Of a stretch of DNA of 64,000 nt, positions 50,358 to 58,923 are shown piece by piece. The notes under the pieces are model-generated. The model was not told the origin of the DNA and ran no database searches. It was given only the letters and a program-made list of their open reading frames with translations. The position numbers and the translations under genes were made by a program. Source of the DNA: Streptomyces antibioticus (GTDB taxonomy: Bacteria > Actinomycetota > Actinomycetes > Streptomycetales > Streptomycetaceae); the NCBI RefSeq assembly GCF_001514065.1, contig NZ_KQ948434.1, positions 62,001-126,000 of the forward strand, written 5' to 3'. Every line of letters begins with the position of its first letter. Positions within the stretch are counted from its first letter, which is position 1.

Positions 50358-51545
50358 TCAGCCCGAGCCCACAAACAGCACCAACAGCAGCCACACCACC
50401 GGAGCGGTCGGCAGCAGCGAGTCCAGTCGGTCCATGATGCCGCCATGCCCCGGCAGCAGCGTGCCCATGTCCTTGATGCCGAGGTCGCGCTTGATCATCG
50501 ACTCGCCGAGGTCACCGAGCGTCGCGCTCGCCGCCACCGCGAGGCCCAGCAGCAGCCCCTGCCACCAGGTGCCTTCGTCGATCAGGAACTGCATGCACAG
50601 CGCGCCCGCCACCATCGCGAAGGACACCGCGCCCAACAGGCCCTCACGGGTCTTGCCGGGGCTGATGCGCGGCGCGAGCTTGTGCTTGCCGAAGCGCCAG
50701 CCGACGGCGTACGCCCCGGTGTCGCTGACGACGGTGAGGAGCAGGAACGTCAGCACCCGCTGCGGCCCGTCGTCGGCGGTGAGCATCATCGCGACGAACG
50801 TGGCCAGGAACGGGACGTAGAAGGCCGCGAAGACGCCCGCGGTGACGTCCTTCAGGTAACCCTCCGGCGGTTCCGTCATCCGCCAGACCAGCACCGCGAG
50901 CGCGGTGAGCGCCATCGCCACCCACGCGCCCTCGGCGTCCCGGACGTACCCGGCGACGACCATGGCCGCACCGCCGACCGCCAACGGCACGAGGGGCGCC
51001 CTGATGCCCTTGCGCTCCTCCAGCCGTGAGGTCAGTTCCCACAGTCCGACGACCACGGCGACCGCTATCACGCCGACGAAGACGGCCTTGACGACGAAGA
51101 GCGAGGCGACGATCACCACACCGAGCCCGACGCCGACCCCTATGGCCGCGCCCAGGTCACGCCCCGCGCTCTTCTTCTGCGGCGCGGAAGCAGGCTGCGG
51201 GGCGTCGGGCATGGGCTCCGGATTCTGCGTCTGCGGCGCAGCCGCTCGGGGCTGCGCCGACGTGGTCTCGTCGCGGAACGTCTCGTCCCGGAACGTCGCG
51301 TCCCGGAAACTCTCGTCCCGGAACAAGGGGCCACTCAGCCGAGCGGCCCCCCGGTCGTCATCCTGGTCTCCGCCGTACGCGGGTACCTCGGGCACGATGG
51401 GCATGGGGCGAGTCTGCTGCGCCTCAGGCGCATCGTACGCGGGACCCGCCGGGGCAGCCCCCTGGACAGGCCCCTGGTCGGTGGGCCCCCAGTACCCGGC
51501 GTGTGGCCCGGCCCCAGGCGGAGAGCCCCAGGAAGAGTCGTTCAT
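50358..51545 (-). CDS. cdsA: Phosphatidate cytidylyltransferase
   Basis: A 395-residue membrane enzyme making CDP-diacylglycerol from phosphatidate and CTP, the branch point of phospholipid synthesis. The C-terminal signature SMIKRDLGIKDMGTLLPGHG, followed by GIMDR, is complete. About eight membrane helices precede and surround it. Unusual for the family is a roughly 140-residue hydrophilic N-terminus with Pro/Gln-rich sequence and four consecutive pentapeptides of the type FRDET (about residues 75-95). Start overlaps the frr stop by one base (TGATG). Confidence 0.95.
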   Translation of the reverse strand: MNDSSWGSPPGAGPHAGYWGPTDQGPVQGAAPAGPAYDAPEAQQTRPMPIVPEVPAYGGDQDDDRGAARLSGPLFRDESFRDATFRDETFRDETTSAQPRAAAPQTQNPEPMPDAPQPASAPQKKSAGRDLGAAIGVGVGLGVVIVASLFVVKAVFVGVIAVAVVVGLWELTSRLEERKGIRAPLVPLAVGGAAMVVAGYVRDAEGAWVAMALTALAVLVWRMTEPPEGYLKDVTAGVFAAFYVPFLATFVAMMLTADDGPQRVLTFLLLTVVSDTGAYAVGWRFGKHKLAPRISPGKTREGLLGAVSFAMVAGALCMQFLIDEGTWWQGLLLGLAVAASATLGDLGESMIKRDLGIKDMGTLLPGHGGIMDRLDSLLPTAPVVWLLLVLFVGSG

Positions 51546-52102
51546 CAGACTTCGAGGAGCTCCGCTTCCTTGTGCTTCAGAAGCTCGTCCACCTGGGCGA
51601 CGTACTTGTGCGTCGCGTCGTCGAGCTCCTTCTCCGCACGGCGGCCCTCGTCCTCGCCGATCTCGCCGTCCTTGACGAGCTTGTCGATCGCGTCCTTGGC
51701 CTTGCGGCGGACCGAGCGGATGGACACCCGGGAATCCTCCGCCTTGCCCTTGGCGACCTTGATGTAGTCGCGGCGGCGCTCCTCGGTGAGCTCGGGGAAC
51801 ACCACCCGGATGATGTTGCCGTCGTTGCTCGGGTTGACGCCCAGGTCCGAGTCGCGGATGGCCTGCTCGATGTTGCGCAGGGCCGTCTTGTCGAACGGGG
51901 TCACCACCGCCATGCGCGGCTCCGGCACGGAGAACGAAGCCAGCTGGTTGATCGGCGTCGGCGCGCCGTAGTAGTCGGCCACGATCTTGTTGAACATCGC
52001 CGGGTGCGCACGGCCGGTGCGGATCGCGGCGAAGTCCTCCTTGGCGACCACGACGGCCTTCTCCATCTTCTCCTCGGCCTCGAGGAGGGTCTCTTCGATC
52101 AC
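51545..52102 (-). CDS. frr: Ribosome recycling factor
   Basis: A 185-residue factor that, with EF-G, splits the post-termination ribosome. The sequence follows the family end to end: [55 protein letters not shown]-like [18 protein letters not shown]. Two GTG codons in a row (52105 and 52102) could start it; the second has better spacing (6 nt) from AGGAG. It lies 146 bp after pyrH and one base into cdsA. Confidence 0.97.
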   Translation of the reverse strand: MIEETLLEAEEKMEKAVVVAKEDFAAIRTGRAHPAMFNKIVADYYGAPTPINQLASFSVPEPRMAVVTPFDKTALRNIEQAIRDSDLGVNPSNDGNIIRVVFPELTEERRRDYIKVAKGKAEDSRVSIRSVRRKAKDAIDKLVKDGEIGEDEGRRAEKELDDATHKYVAQVDELLKHKEAELLEV

Positions 52103-52248
52103 CACTTGCTCCTGCGTGTCTTGAGTAGGCCCGGCTGCTGTTCCGTTGCGTGGAGGCGGCGGCCGGCTGCGTCGCGTCTTCTTCCTGCACGGTTCCCGAC
52201 CGGCAGGACATTGTCCATCCCCCGGTCAGGGACGGTGTCCAACTGGGG

Positions 52249-53007
52249 TCAGTCCCGGCTGCCCTGCTCACCCACAAGCGTGCCGATCTTCTCACCCTTG
52301 ACGGCGCGCGCGATATTGCCCTCCGTCAGAAGCTCGAAGACGAGGATCGGGAGCTTGTTGTCGCGGCACAGCGTGATGGCGGTGGCGTCGGCGACCTTGA
52401 GGTCGCGGGTGATGACCTCGCCGTAGCCGAGGGAGTCGAACTTGACCGCGTCGGGGTTTTTCTTCGGGTCGGAGTCGTAGACCCCGTCCACGCCGTTCTT
52501 GCCCATGAGGAGCGCCTCGGCGTCGATCTCCAGGGCGCGCTGGGCGGCGGTGGTGTCGGTGGAGAAGTACGGCATGCCCATACCGGCGCCGAAGATGACC
52601 ACGCGGCCCTTCTCCAGGTGGCGCACGGCGCGCAGCGGGATGTACGGCTCGGCGACCTGGCCCATGGTGATGGCGGTCTGCACGCGGGAGTCGATGCCCT
52701 CCTTCTCCAGGAAGTCCTGGAGGGCGAGGCAGTTCATCACGGTGCCGAGCATGCCCATGTAGTCGGAGCGGGCGCGGTCCATGCCGCGCTGCTGGAGCTC
52801 GGCGCCGCGGAAGAAGTTGCCGCCGCCGATGACGACCGCGATCTCCGCGCCGTCGCGCACGACGGCCGCGATCTCACGGGCGATCTTGTGCACCACGTCC
52901 GGGTCCACGCCCAGGCCCCCGCCACCGGAGAAGGCCTCTCCGGACAGCTTCAACAGAAACCGGCCGCTCACTTTGCCGTCGTCGCTCTTCTGGGCCTTGG
53001 TGGTCAT
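52249..53007 (-). CDS. pyrH: UMP kinase
   Basis: A 252-residue amino-acid-kinase-fold enzyme that phosphorylates UMP to UDP. Motifs: [42 protein letters not shown] and [20 protein letters not shown]. It is the bacterial hexameric type. ATG at 53007 with GAGGCGAG upstream. A long hairpin separates it from tsf, so it is probably transcribed largely from its own promoter. Confidence 0.97.
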   Translation of the reverse strand: MTTKAQKSDDGKVSGRFLLKLSGEAFSGGGGLGVDPDVVHKIAREIAAVVRDGAEIAVVIGGGNFFRGAELQQRGMDRARSDYMGMLGTVMNCLALQDFLEKEGIDSRVQTAITMGQVAEPYIPLRAVRHLEKGRVVIFGAGMGMPYFSTDTTAAQRALEIDAEALLMGKNGVDGVYDSDPKKNPDAVKFDSLGYGEVITRDLKVADATAITLCRDNKLPILVFELLTEGNIARAVKGEKIGTLVGEQGSRD

Positions 53008-53042
53008 CGGAATCTCGCCTCTTTCAAGGGGTCGCACATACG

Positions 53043-53100
53043 AAGAAGGCCACTGCCGATGGGAACTGGTTCGTATCCCATGCGCGGCAATGGCCTCCTC
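53043..53100 (-). terminator. Long hairpin between tsf and pyrH
   Basis: A 15-bp outer stem (53043-53057 with 53086-53100; three G-U pairs on the RNA) encloses an inner stem ATGGGA/TCCCAT (53059-53064, 53076-53081). It lies 96 bp after the tsf stop and is the likely end of the rpsB-tsf transcript. Confidence 0.7.
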
Positions 53101-53196
53101 GTCAGATCTGCTGTCGTCCGCCACGCGCGTGCGTGACGGCGTACCGGACGACTGCCTACGACCCTATCGGGGTCGGGCGTCGAACGCGGTACGGAC

Positions 53197-54033
53197 TCAG
53201 ATGCCGACCTTGATGCGCGTGAAGCGCTTCAGGGTGACACCGGCCTCGTCCAGAACCTTCTGGACGGACTTCTTGTTGTCCAGCGCGTACGGCTGGCCGA
53301 GCAGCGTGGCGTCCTTGAAGAAGCCGTTGAGGCGACCCTCGACGATCTTCGGCAGGGCGGCCTCGGGCTTGCCCTCGGCGCGGGTGGTCTCCTCGGCGAC
53401 GCGGCGCTCGGACTCGACGACCTCGGCCGGGACGTCCTCCTTGGAGAGGTACTTCGGCGCGAAGGCGGCGATGTGCTGGGCGACACCCTTGGCCAGGTCG
53501 GCGTCGGCCTTGTCCAGCTCGACCAGGACACCGATCTGCGGGGGCAGGTCGGGCATGGTGCGGTGCATGTAGGCGAAGACGAAGCCGTCGGTGAACTGCG
53601 CGAAGCGGTCCAGGACGATCTTCTCGCCGAGGTTGGCGTTGGCCTCGTCCACGAACGCCTGGACGGTCTTGCCGGCCTCGATCTCGGAGGCGAGCAGGGC
53701 GTCGAGGTCGGCCGGGGATGTGGCGGCGACGTGCTGCGCGATCTGGTTGGCGACGGCCTGGAACTTCTCGCCCTTGGCGACGAAGTCCGTCTCGCACTTC
53801 AGCTCGACCAGAACACCGGAGGTGTTGTCGTCGGCGATGAGGGAGACCACGGCGCCGTTCTCGGCGGAGCGGCCCTCGCGCTTGGCGACGCCCTTCTGGC
53901 CCTTGATGCGGAGCGCCTCGACGGCCTTGTCGACGTTGCCCTCGGCCTCGTCCAGCGCCTTCTTGCAGTCCATCATGCCGGCGCCGGTGAGCTCACGGAG
54001 CTTCTTGACGTCGGCGGCGGTGTAGTTCGCCAT
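53197..54033 (-). CDS. tsf: Elongation factor Ts
   Basis: A 278-residue nucleotide-exchange factor for EF-Tu. The N-terminal UBA-like domain has [20 protein letters not shown]; the EF-Tu contact motif is [12 protein letters not shown]. Core domains run to the C-terminus, and the length is typical for actinobacteria. ATG at 54033 lies 94 bp after rpsB with a hairpin in between, a known arrangement in Streptomyces that lowers tsf expression relative to rpsB. Confidence 0.97.
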   Translation of the reverse strand: MANYTAADVKKLRELTGAGMMDCKKALDEAEGNVDKAVEALRIKGQKGVAKREGRSAENGAVVSLIADDNTSGVLVELKCETDFVAKGEKFQAVANQIAQHVAATSPADLDALLASEIEAGKTVQAFVDEANANLGEKIVLDRFAQFTDGFVFAYMHRTMPDLPPQIGVLVELDKADADLAKGVAQHIAAFAPKYLSKEDVPAEVVESERRVAEETTRAEGKPEAALPKIVEGRLNGFFKDATLLGQPYALDNKKSVQKVLDEAGVTLKRFTRIKVGI

Positions 54034-54074
54034 GATTCCTGGAATCTCTCTCGAAGTCTGAAGATCTACGGGCC

Positions 54075-54104
54075 GACGGCGGGGGCTGGTGGGCCCCCGC
54101 CGTC
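54075..54104 (-). terminator. Attenuator-like hairpin between rpsB and tsf
   Basis: Perfect 11-bp stem (54075-54085 with 54094-54104) and an 8-nt loop in the 94-bp rpsB-tsf gap. No T tract follows, so partial termination is likely, giving less tsf than rpsB. Confidence 0.7.
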
Positions 54105-54127
54105 AGAAGACCCGAAGGGGTGAGGGG

Positions 54128-55033
54128 TCAGGCCTGCTCGGCCTCGGCGGCCGGAGCCTCGGCCTCAGCGGCCGGAGCCTCAGCCTCGGCAGCGGGGGCC
54201 TCGGCGGCGGGCGCCTCAGCAGCGGCCGGAGCCTCGGCGGCCGGGGCCTCCTCGGCCTTCTTCTCGCCCTCGAGCAGGTCGCGCTCCCACGCGGCGAGCG
54301 GCTCGCCCGCGCCCTTGTCACCCTTGTCGCCGGTGGCGACGCCGGAGCGGGCGATGAGGCCCTCGGCGACGGCGTCGGCGATCACACGGGTGAGCAGGGT
54401 GACGGAGCGGATCGCGTCGTCGTTGCCCGGGATCTTGTAGTCGACCTCGTCGGGGTCGCAGTTGGTGTCGAGGATGGCGACGACCGGGATGTTGAGCTTC
54501 CGGGCCTCACCGACCGCGATGTGCTCCTTCTTGGTGTCCACGATCCAGACGGCGCTGGGCACCTTCTGCATCTCGCGGATACCACCCAGGGTCTTCTCCA
54601 GCTTGGCCTTCTCGCGCGAGAGCACGAGAAGCTCCTTCTTGGTCAGACCGGAAGCGGCGACGTCCTCGAAGTCGATCTGCTCGAGCTCCTTGAGGCGCTG
54701 CAGACGCTTGTAGACGGTCGAGAAGTTGGTGAGCATGCCGCCCAGCCAGCGCTGGTTGACGTAGGGCATGCCGACGCGGGTGGCCTGCTCGGCGATGGCC
54801 TCCTGCGCCTGCTTCTTCGTGCCGACGAACATGACCGTGCCGCCGTGGGCGACGGTCTCCTTGACGAACTCGTAGGCGCGGTCGATGTACGACAGCGACT
54901 GGAGCAGGTCGATGATGTAGATGCCGTTGCGCTCCGTGAAGATGAAGCGCTTCATCTTCGGGTTCCAACGACGGGTCTGGTGACCGAAGTGGACGCCGCT
55001 TTCCAGCAGCTCCCGCATCGTGACGACGGCCAT
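54128..55033 (-). CDS. rpsB: 30S ribosomal protein S2
   Basis: A 301-residue S2 protein. The conserved start [20 protein letters not shown] and [25 protein letters not shown], and [20 protein letters not shown] are all present. Against about 240 residues in E. coli it carries a C-terminal extension of about 50 residues made almost only of Ala, Glu and Pro (EAPAAEAEA-type repeats), common in Streptomyces. ATG at 55033 has AAGGAGAA upstream. Three hairpins lie in the leader. Confidence 0.97.
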   Translation of the reverse strand: MAVVTMRELLESGVHFGHQTRRWNPKMKRFIFTERNGIYIIDLLQSLSYIDRAYEFVKETVAHGGTVMFVGTKKQAQEAIAEQATRVGMPYVNQRWLGGMLTNFSTVYKRLQRLKELEQIDFEDVAASGLTKKELLVLSREKAKLEKTLGGIREMQKVPSAVWIVDTKKEHIAVGEARKLNIPVVAILDTNCDPDEVDYKIPGNDDAIRSVTLLTRVIADAVAEGLIARSGVATGDKGDKGAGEPLAAWERDLLEGEKKAEEAPAAEAPAAAEAPAAEAPAAEAEAPAAEAEAPAAEAEQA

Positions 55034-55074
55034 GGCCGTTCTCCTTGTGTTTTCTCGGTTGTGTCCTGACGCCC

Positions 55075-55152
55075 GGCACGCGCCGTGCCTCGTACGCAGC
55101 TGCGTACGGGACCGAAAGACGCTGACATCGATGGCTACGAGAGCCCGATGTC
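55075..55152 (-). promoter_or_regulatory. Structured leader of rpsB with three hairpins
   Basis: Upstream of rpsB lie, in a row: GGCACG/CGTGCC with a 3-nt loop (55075-55089); the perfect 18-bp palindrome CGTACGCAGCTGCGTACG (55091-55108); and GACATCG/CGATGTC (55124-55152) with a nested GGCT/AGCC. If transcribed, these could bind S2 and give feedback control; the transcription start is not known. Confidence 0.5.
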
Positions 55153-55298
55153 GGGGCGTGCGAAGTCGACCCGGTGACCCGGATCGCCAGAAGAAGTGTA
55201 CGGGACCCGCGAGCCACCGGGTGACGCCGCTGTCCACAACCGGGCAGTACTCCACAGCTCCTGGCCGGACTCAGGGCTGCTCAGGCACGGTTTCAGCC

Positions 55299-55841
55299 AT
55301 GCGACACCTGCACAGCGCCCTCCTGCCCACACTCCTGCTCCCCTTCCTGACACCCCCGCCCCCGGCCCCACCTCAGCCGCCTCCCACCACGGTCCCGGCC
55401 ATCGCCCGCACCTGGCCGGTGGGCGTACGCCCACCCGTCCTCCGCGCCTGGGAACCCCCGCCTACGGCGTACGCCCGGGGCCACCGGGGCGTGGACCTGG
55501 CGGCAACCCCGGGCACACCCGTACGGGCGGTGGCCGCCGGCCGGGTCACCTTCGCGGGCCGCGTGGCCGGAAAGGGCGTGATCTCGGTCGCCCTCACCGG
55601 CACCGACCTGCGCACGACATATGAACCGGTACGGGCGACGGTGAAAAAGGGCGAGGAGGTGACACCGGGCGAAGTGGTGGCCACGGTAGAACCGACGGGC
55701 TCCCACTGCACGGCCACGTGCGTCCACTGGGGTCTGCGCAGCGGGGAGACCTACCTCGACCCACTGTCCCTGTTGCCGCCCTGGTTGCTCCGCAGAGCCC
55801 CATCAAGGCTGCTGCCGGTACTAGGAGTCCCCCTGCCCTGA
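55299..55841 (+). CDS. Exported M23-family peptidoglycan endopeptidase-like protein
   Basis: A 180-residue protein with a short signal peptide and a Pro-rich linker before a LytM/M23 domain: RGHRGVDLAATPGTPVRAV holds the first zinc His and Asp, and CVHWGLRSGETYLDP the last His. The central YEPVRATVKKGEEVTPGEVV is typical. It may cut cross-links in the wall or serve as a LytM regulator. Two cysteines (SHCTATCVHWG) could bond. The ATG at 55299 has only a weak ribosome site. It is divergent from rpsB. Confidence 0.85.
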   Translation: MRHLHSALLPTLLLPFLTPPPPAPPQPPPTTVPAIARTWPVGVRPPVLRAWEPPPTAYARGHRGVDLAATPGTPVRAVAAGRVTFAGRVAGKGVISVALTGTDLRTTYEPVRATVKKGEEVTPGEVVATVEPTGSHCTATCVHWGLRSGETYLDPLSLLPPWLLRRAPSRLLPVLGVPLP

Positions 55842-55935
55842 CTGCGGGCAGTCGTGCCGCTGGGGCGGCACGGGTGGGCGCAGGCGGCACCCCGCACGCG
55901 CGGGCAAGCGAAACGCCCCTGCAGCAACCCCCACC
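55842..55935. repeat. Dispersed palindromic repeat, copy 2, between convergent genes
   Basis: About 94 bp matching 40081-40174 at roughly 90 percent. It starts at the base after the M23 stop codon. The hairpin CGTGCCGC-TGGG-GCGGCACG (55853-55872) could end transcription of both converging genes. Confidence 0.8.
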
Positions 55936-55962
55936 AACCTCAGCCGCGACCTCCCACGGGTC

Positions 55963-56544
55963 TCAGCCGCGAACCCCGCGCAGAGCCATCACCACCGCAG
56001 CCTCAGTGATCGCCGCAGGATCCTCAGCCGCCCCCAGCTCGATCCGCCGCACAGCCGCATCCACCACCCCTTGCAGCAACATCGCCGCAAGCCGAGGCTC
56101 CGCGTGCCCCATCTCCTCCAGCGCCTCGCCGATCATCGCGACCAGCCCCCCGTGCGCGGCCCGGATCTTCTCCCGAGCCCCCGCATCGAGCTCACTCGCG
56201 GAAATCGCGACCACGGCCCGGTGCCGCCGGTCCCCCACCAGCGCCAGCTGCCGCCGCACATACGCCTCGACCTTGGCCTCGGCCCCTTCCGCCGCGCCCA
56301 TCGCCGCGGCGACCTCCGCCGCCCAGACCGGGAAGTCGACCGCGCACAGCTCCTCGACGACCGCGGCCCGCGACCGGAAGTACTCGTACACGGACGACCT
56401 CGCCAGCCCCGTCCGCTCGGCGAGAGCCGGGAACGTCAGCGCCTCCGTCCCGCCCTCGGACAGCAACGACCGAGCCGCGTCCAGCAGGGCGGCTCGCTGC
56501 ATCGACCGGTGCTCGGCCACGGAGGCCGCTCGAATCCTTGGCAC
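55963..56544 (-). CDS. TetR-family transcriptional regulator
   Basis: A protein of about 193 residues. The N-terminal HTH (LTFPALAERTGLARSSVYEY) is clear; the C-terminal ligand-binding helices have no recognised signature. The start is uncertain: GTG codons at 56544, 56550 and 56553 are all in frame and none has a good Shine-Dalgarno; 56544 gives MPRIRAASVAEH. It lies 68 bp after whiG on the same strand and might be read through from it. Target genes unknown. Confidence 0.85.
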   Translation of the reverse strand: MPRIRAASVAEHRSMQRAALLDAARSLLSEGGTEALTFPALAERTGLARSSVYEYFRSRAAVVEELCAVDFPVWAAEVAAAMGAAEGAEAKVEAYVRRQLALVGDRRHRAVVAISASELDAGAREKIRAAHGGLVAMIGEALEEMGHAEPRLAAMLLQGVVDAAVRRIELGAAEDPAAITEAAVVMALRGVRG

Positions 56545-56612
56545 GTCCACCACTTTACGGACGCACCGCGCCGGACGGGAGTCACCTTCGACTACGACCG
56601 CGTCCGGCCAGG

Positions 56613-57455
56613 TCACCGACCGAAGCTCGCCAGTTTCGCCCGCAGTTGCAGCACCGACTTGGTGTGGATCTGACTGACCCGGCTCTCGGTCACACCGAGC
56701 ACGTTCCCGATCTCCGCGAGGGTGAGCCCCTCGTAGTAGTAGAGCGTGACCACGGTCTTCTCACGCTCGGGCAGCGTGTTGATCGCCCGCGCCAGGAACC
56801 GCCGCAGCTCCCGGTCCTCTGCCACCTCCACGGGATTGTCGGCGGCGGTGTCCTCCAGCGTGTCCATGAGGCTCAGCCGGTCGCCGCCCTCACCCCCGAC
56901 ATGCAGCAGTTCCTCCAACGCCACCACGTTGGCCAGCGACAACTGACTGAAGACCGCGTGGAGTTCGTCCACGGCGATCCCCATCTCGGTCGCCACCTCG
57001 CCCTCGCTGGGCGTCCGCCGCAGCCGTGCCTCCAGTGTCGCGTAGGCCCGCTCGACGTTCCGCGCCTTCTGCCGCACCGACCGCGGAATCCAGTCCAGCG
57101 CCCGCAGCTCGTCGATCATCGCGCCCCGGATCCGGGTGATCGCGTAGGTCTCGAACTTGATCTCCCGGTCGATGTCGAACTTCTCGATCGCGTCGATGAG
57201 CCCGAAGACACCGGAGGAGACGAAGTCGGCCTGCTCGACGTTGGGCGGCAGCCCCACGCTCACCCGGCCCGCCACGTACTTCACGAGGGGCGAGTAGTGC
57301 AGGATCAGCTGCTCCCGCAGCCGTTCGTCCCCCGTCGCCTTGTACGACCGCCACAGCTCGTCGAGCGTCGAGGGAGCGGGGGGCCGCACGCTGCCACCGT
57401 CCCGGGCGGCTGGGGGGACCGCCGCCCGGTCGGACCCGGAGGTGTGCTGAGGCAT
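56613..57455 (-). CDS. whiG: Sporulation sigma factor WhiG (sigma-28/FliA family)
   Basis: A 280-residue sigma factor that commits aerial hyphae to sporulation in Streptomyces. Regions 2 ([20 protein letters not shown], then [20 protein letters not shown]), 3 ([14 protein letters not shown]) and 4 ([20 protein letters not shown], then [18 protein letters not shown]) are all present. It is related to flagellar FliA, though streptomycetes are non-motile. ATG at 57455 has AAGGCGA upstream. It lies downstream of dprA as in other Streptomyces; the anti-sigma RsiG is not in the window. Confidence 0.96.
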   Translation of the reverse strand: MPQHTSGSDRAAVPPAARDGGSVRPPAPSTLDELWRSYKATGDERLREQLILHYSPLVKYVAGRVSVGLPPNVEQADFVSSGVFGLIDAIEKFDIDREIKFETYAITRIRGAMIDELRALDWIPRSVRQKARNVERAYATLEARLRRTPSEGEVATEMGIAVDELHAVFSQLSLANVVALEELLHVGGEGGDRLSLMDTLEDTAADNPVEVAEDRELRRFLARAINTLPEREKTVVTLYYYEGLTLAEIGNVLGVTESRVSQIHTKSVLQLRAKLASFGR

Positions 57456-57777
57456 TCGTCGCCTTGTGCCGTTCTGCCGTGAAGTGGGGATGACTGGGGG
57501 ACCTGTCGGTCTGATGCGGATCTGGAGTCTCTGGGGTGGATCTGGAGTCTCTGAGGTTGATCTGTGATGGAGTCGCCGTTCCGTGCCGGAATCCCCGTGA
57601 GCGTAGCGTGACTGGAGTGTCGCGGTGTGCGAAGGAGCGGCCCCGAGCCGTGCGCAGATACGTTCCTCTGGACGCCCCGTCGAGTCACGCCGACGACTCA
57701 GCGTGACCACGGGGAAACTCCAACTGCGGGAATTCCCAAGGCTGTAGGGGTTCCCCCGGACGGCCGAACACGCTCGG
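57456..57777. other. Intergenic region between dprA and whiG
   Basis: A 322-bp stretch without a gene. It contains two tandem copies of a 20-bp unit starting GGATCTGGAGTCTCTG (57518-57533, 57538-57553), 63-98 bp before the whiG start. It presumably holds the whiG promoter; I cannot pick convincing -10/-35 boxes. Confidence 0.6.
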
Positions 57778-58923
57778 TCAACTCGGACCGCGAGCACCAC
57801 GGACGGAGATCATCGCCTGGCGTGTCAACTTCCAGCCGTCGCCGTGTCGTTCGACGTAACCAAGTGATCGGAGCTCGTACAGTCTCGCGACCGCGTCGTC
57901 CTGTGTCGTCTGCGCGCCCCGCCCGACCTCGGCGGCGGTCGCCGCACGGCGTGCGGGCAGCGCGTCGAGGACTCTGCGCGCCCCCGGTTCGAGCAGGTCG
58001 CGCGGCAGCACAGGTCCTCTCCGCTCCGGCGCGAGTTCACCCATGTCCCCGACCACCTCGACGACTTCCTCGGCGTCGGTGACGAGTTCGGCGTCGCCGC
58101 GCAGCAGTTCGTGCACCCCGGCGGAGAGTGCGCTGGTGGCCGGCCCGGGCACGCCCATGGTGTGGCGTCCGAGCCGTTGCGCGGCACGCGCGGTGACGAG
58201 CGAGCCGCTGCGGTACGCGGCCTCGACGACGACGGTCCCTCTGGTCAGCGCGGCGATGACGCGGTTGCGCAGCACGAACCGACTCGGCGTCGGATGGTCG
58301 CCCGGTGGCAACTCCCCCACCACCAGCCCCTGTTCCGCGATCCTGGTGATCAACTCGGTGTGCCCGCGCGGATAGGGCCGGTCGACGCCGCAGGCCAGCA
58401 CGGCGACGGTGGCGCCGCCGGCGCCCAGCGCCCCTCGGTGAGCGGCCCCGTCGACGCCGTACGCGCCGCCGGACACCACCACCCACCCGCGCTCGGCGAG
58501 CCCGGCGGCGAGGGTGGCCGCCATGTGGGCGCCGTACTCGGTACAGGCCCGGGCCCCCACCACGGCGACGGACCGCAGGGCCCACATCCGCAGACTGGGC
58601 CGCCCCCGCACCCACAGCCCGAGCGGCCGGGCGTCCGCGAGGTCGTCCAGTTGCCCGGGCCACTCCCCGTCTCCCGGGCACACGAACCGCACCCCGGCCT
58701 CGGCGGCGACCGTGAGATCCCGCCGCGGATCGGCCTCCCCGGCACGAGCCACCAGCCCGCCCCACCGCTTCCCGCTCACCCCGGGCAACATCTCCCGCCC
58801 GTCCCGCAGCCTCCGAGCCACCTCCCCCACCCCGAACTCCCGCACCCACCGCCCGGCGACCTCGTCCCCGGGTTCGACGACCCGGGAGAGGAAGACCCGG
58901 GCGAGCAGTTCGACGTCCGTCAC
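57778..58923 (-). CDS. dprA: DNA-processing protein DprA
   Basis: A 381-residue protein of the DprA/Smf family that loads RecA on single-stranded DNA during uptake in competent bacteria. In streptomycetes its role is unclear. The Rossmann-like core has [47 protein letters not shown] and [22 protein letters not shown]-terminal winged helix ([20 protein letters not shown]) follows. It starts with GTG overlapping the comM-like stop by four bases. Confidence 0.94.
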   Translation of the reverse strand: MTDVELLARVFLSRVVEPGDEVAGRWVREFGVGEVARRLRDGREMLPGVSGKRWGGLVARAGEADPRRDLTVAAEAGVRFVCPGDGEWPGQLDDLADARPLGLWVRGRPSLRMWALRSVAVVGARACTEYGAHMAATLAAGLAERGWVVVSGGAYGVDGAAHRGALGAGGATVAVLACGVDRPYPRGHTELITRIAEQGLVVGELPPGDHPTPSRFVLRNRVIAALTRGTVVVEAAYRSGSLVTARAAQRLGRHTMGVPGPATSALSAGVHELLRGDAELVTDAEEVVEVVGDMGELAPERRGPVLPRDLLEPGARRVLDALPARRAATAAEVGRGAQTTQDDAVARLYELRSLGYVERHGDGWKLTRQAMISVRGARGPS

